From Pteria penguin (Eukaryota > Mollusca > Bivalvia > Pterioida > Pteriidae): a stretch of DNA of 64,000 nt. Made by a program: the position numbers and the translations under genes. Shown here in pieces: positions 63,740 through 64,000 of this stretch. Numbering within the stretch: the first letter of the stretch is position 1; each line of letters opens with the position of its first letter. The notes beneath the pieces are model-generated. The model searched no databases. It was given only the letters and a program-made list of their open reading frames with translations, and was not told the DNA's origin. The DNA lies in assembly GCA_035048485.1 (NCBI GenBank), contig CM068590.1, forward strand, positions 1,984,001-2,048,000, given 5' to 3'.

Positions 63740-64000
63740 TAAAAAAAAAAAAAAAAAAAAAACAAGTGGCCCAAATGGGCCTATATCGCTCACCTGAACA
63801 GCTAGATGATCAAGTTGAAGATATGAAAAATTGTCCCCCCCCCCTTTTCTTTGGAAGTCTTAAAAAATTCATAAAAAATTCAAAAATCGAGATATTGAAA
63901 AAATTCCTTCGCACCAGCATTCCTTACCGTAGAAATGATTAAATGAAACCAAATGAATGCATCAATGTTTACTAAAAGAAAATAATAACTCTTTAATGCA
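63740..64000 (+). mobile_element. Start of a dispersed element 'caagtggcccaaatgggcct', cut by window edge
   Basis: After an A20 run, caagtggcccaaatgggcct and atatcgctcacctgaacagc open a sequence that I recall as a very common bivalve repeat. It runs off the right edge. Confidence 0.45.

Overview
The window is eukaryotic, AT-rich and almost entirely repetitive. It has no bacterial gene layout, no operons and no rRNA, but it has kilobase-scale satellites, microsatellites, fold-back elements, reverse-transcriptase remnants and very few open frames of any length. Several dispersed repeats look like those I associate with bivalve mollusc genomes: the Penelope-like RT relatives, the 'gcgcatttcgacaa' element and the 'ggcccaaatgggcc' element. 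A marine bivalve is my best guess, from memory of repeat families only.

Layout. 1-19703 is satellite A, a 76-bp tandem repeat of about 259 copies that runs off the left edge. 19704-20655 is a linker holding degenerate A-like units. 20656-28135 is satellite B, an unrelated repeat that also has a 76-bp period, with about 98 copies. 28136-34500 is a composite block with a small candidate gene of a bacterial-toxin-like RNase fold (29171-29605, minus), microsatellites, a decayed Penelope-like RT (about 31137-32510, minus) and a 30-bp minisatellite. 34731-35490 is a short copy of the satellite A/linker region. 36525-40510 has a broken third member of the RNase-like family and dispersed repeats. 41380-43700 has a TA microsatellite, a 31-bp minisatellite and a 22-bp satellite interrupted by a Penelope-tail inverted pair. 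43926-50640 is a paralogue of the whole 19.7-34.5 kb region, but with a single B unit in place of the 7.5-kb array; it has its own RNase-like gene (45685-46119, minus) and RT fragment. 51.4-60 kb is a run of inverted repeats, MITE-like and fold-back elements. 61081-63650 is a paralogue of 37.2-40.5 kb.

How it fits together. The window is best read as a few old segmental duplications, some containing the RNase-like exon, into which transposons later landed and in which short segments were amplified in place into satellites. Comparing the copies shows which features are ancestral and which are later insertions or expansions. The only credible intact coding sequences are the two 144-aa RNase-like frames, plus, weakly, a small conserved exon-like frame at 33.8 and 49.8 kb. 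The many 70-aa frames across satellite B are a by-product of its 76-bp period and are not annotated as genes.
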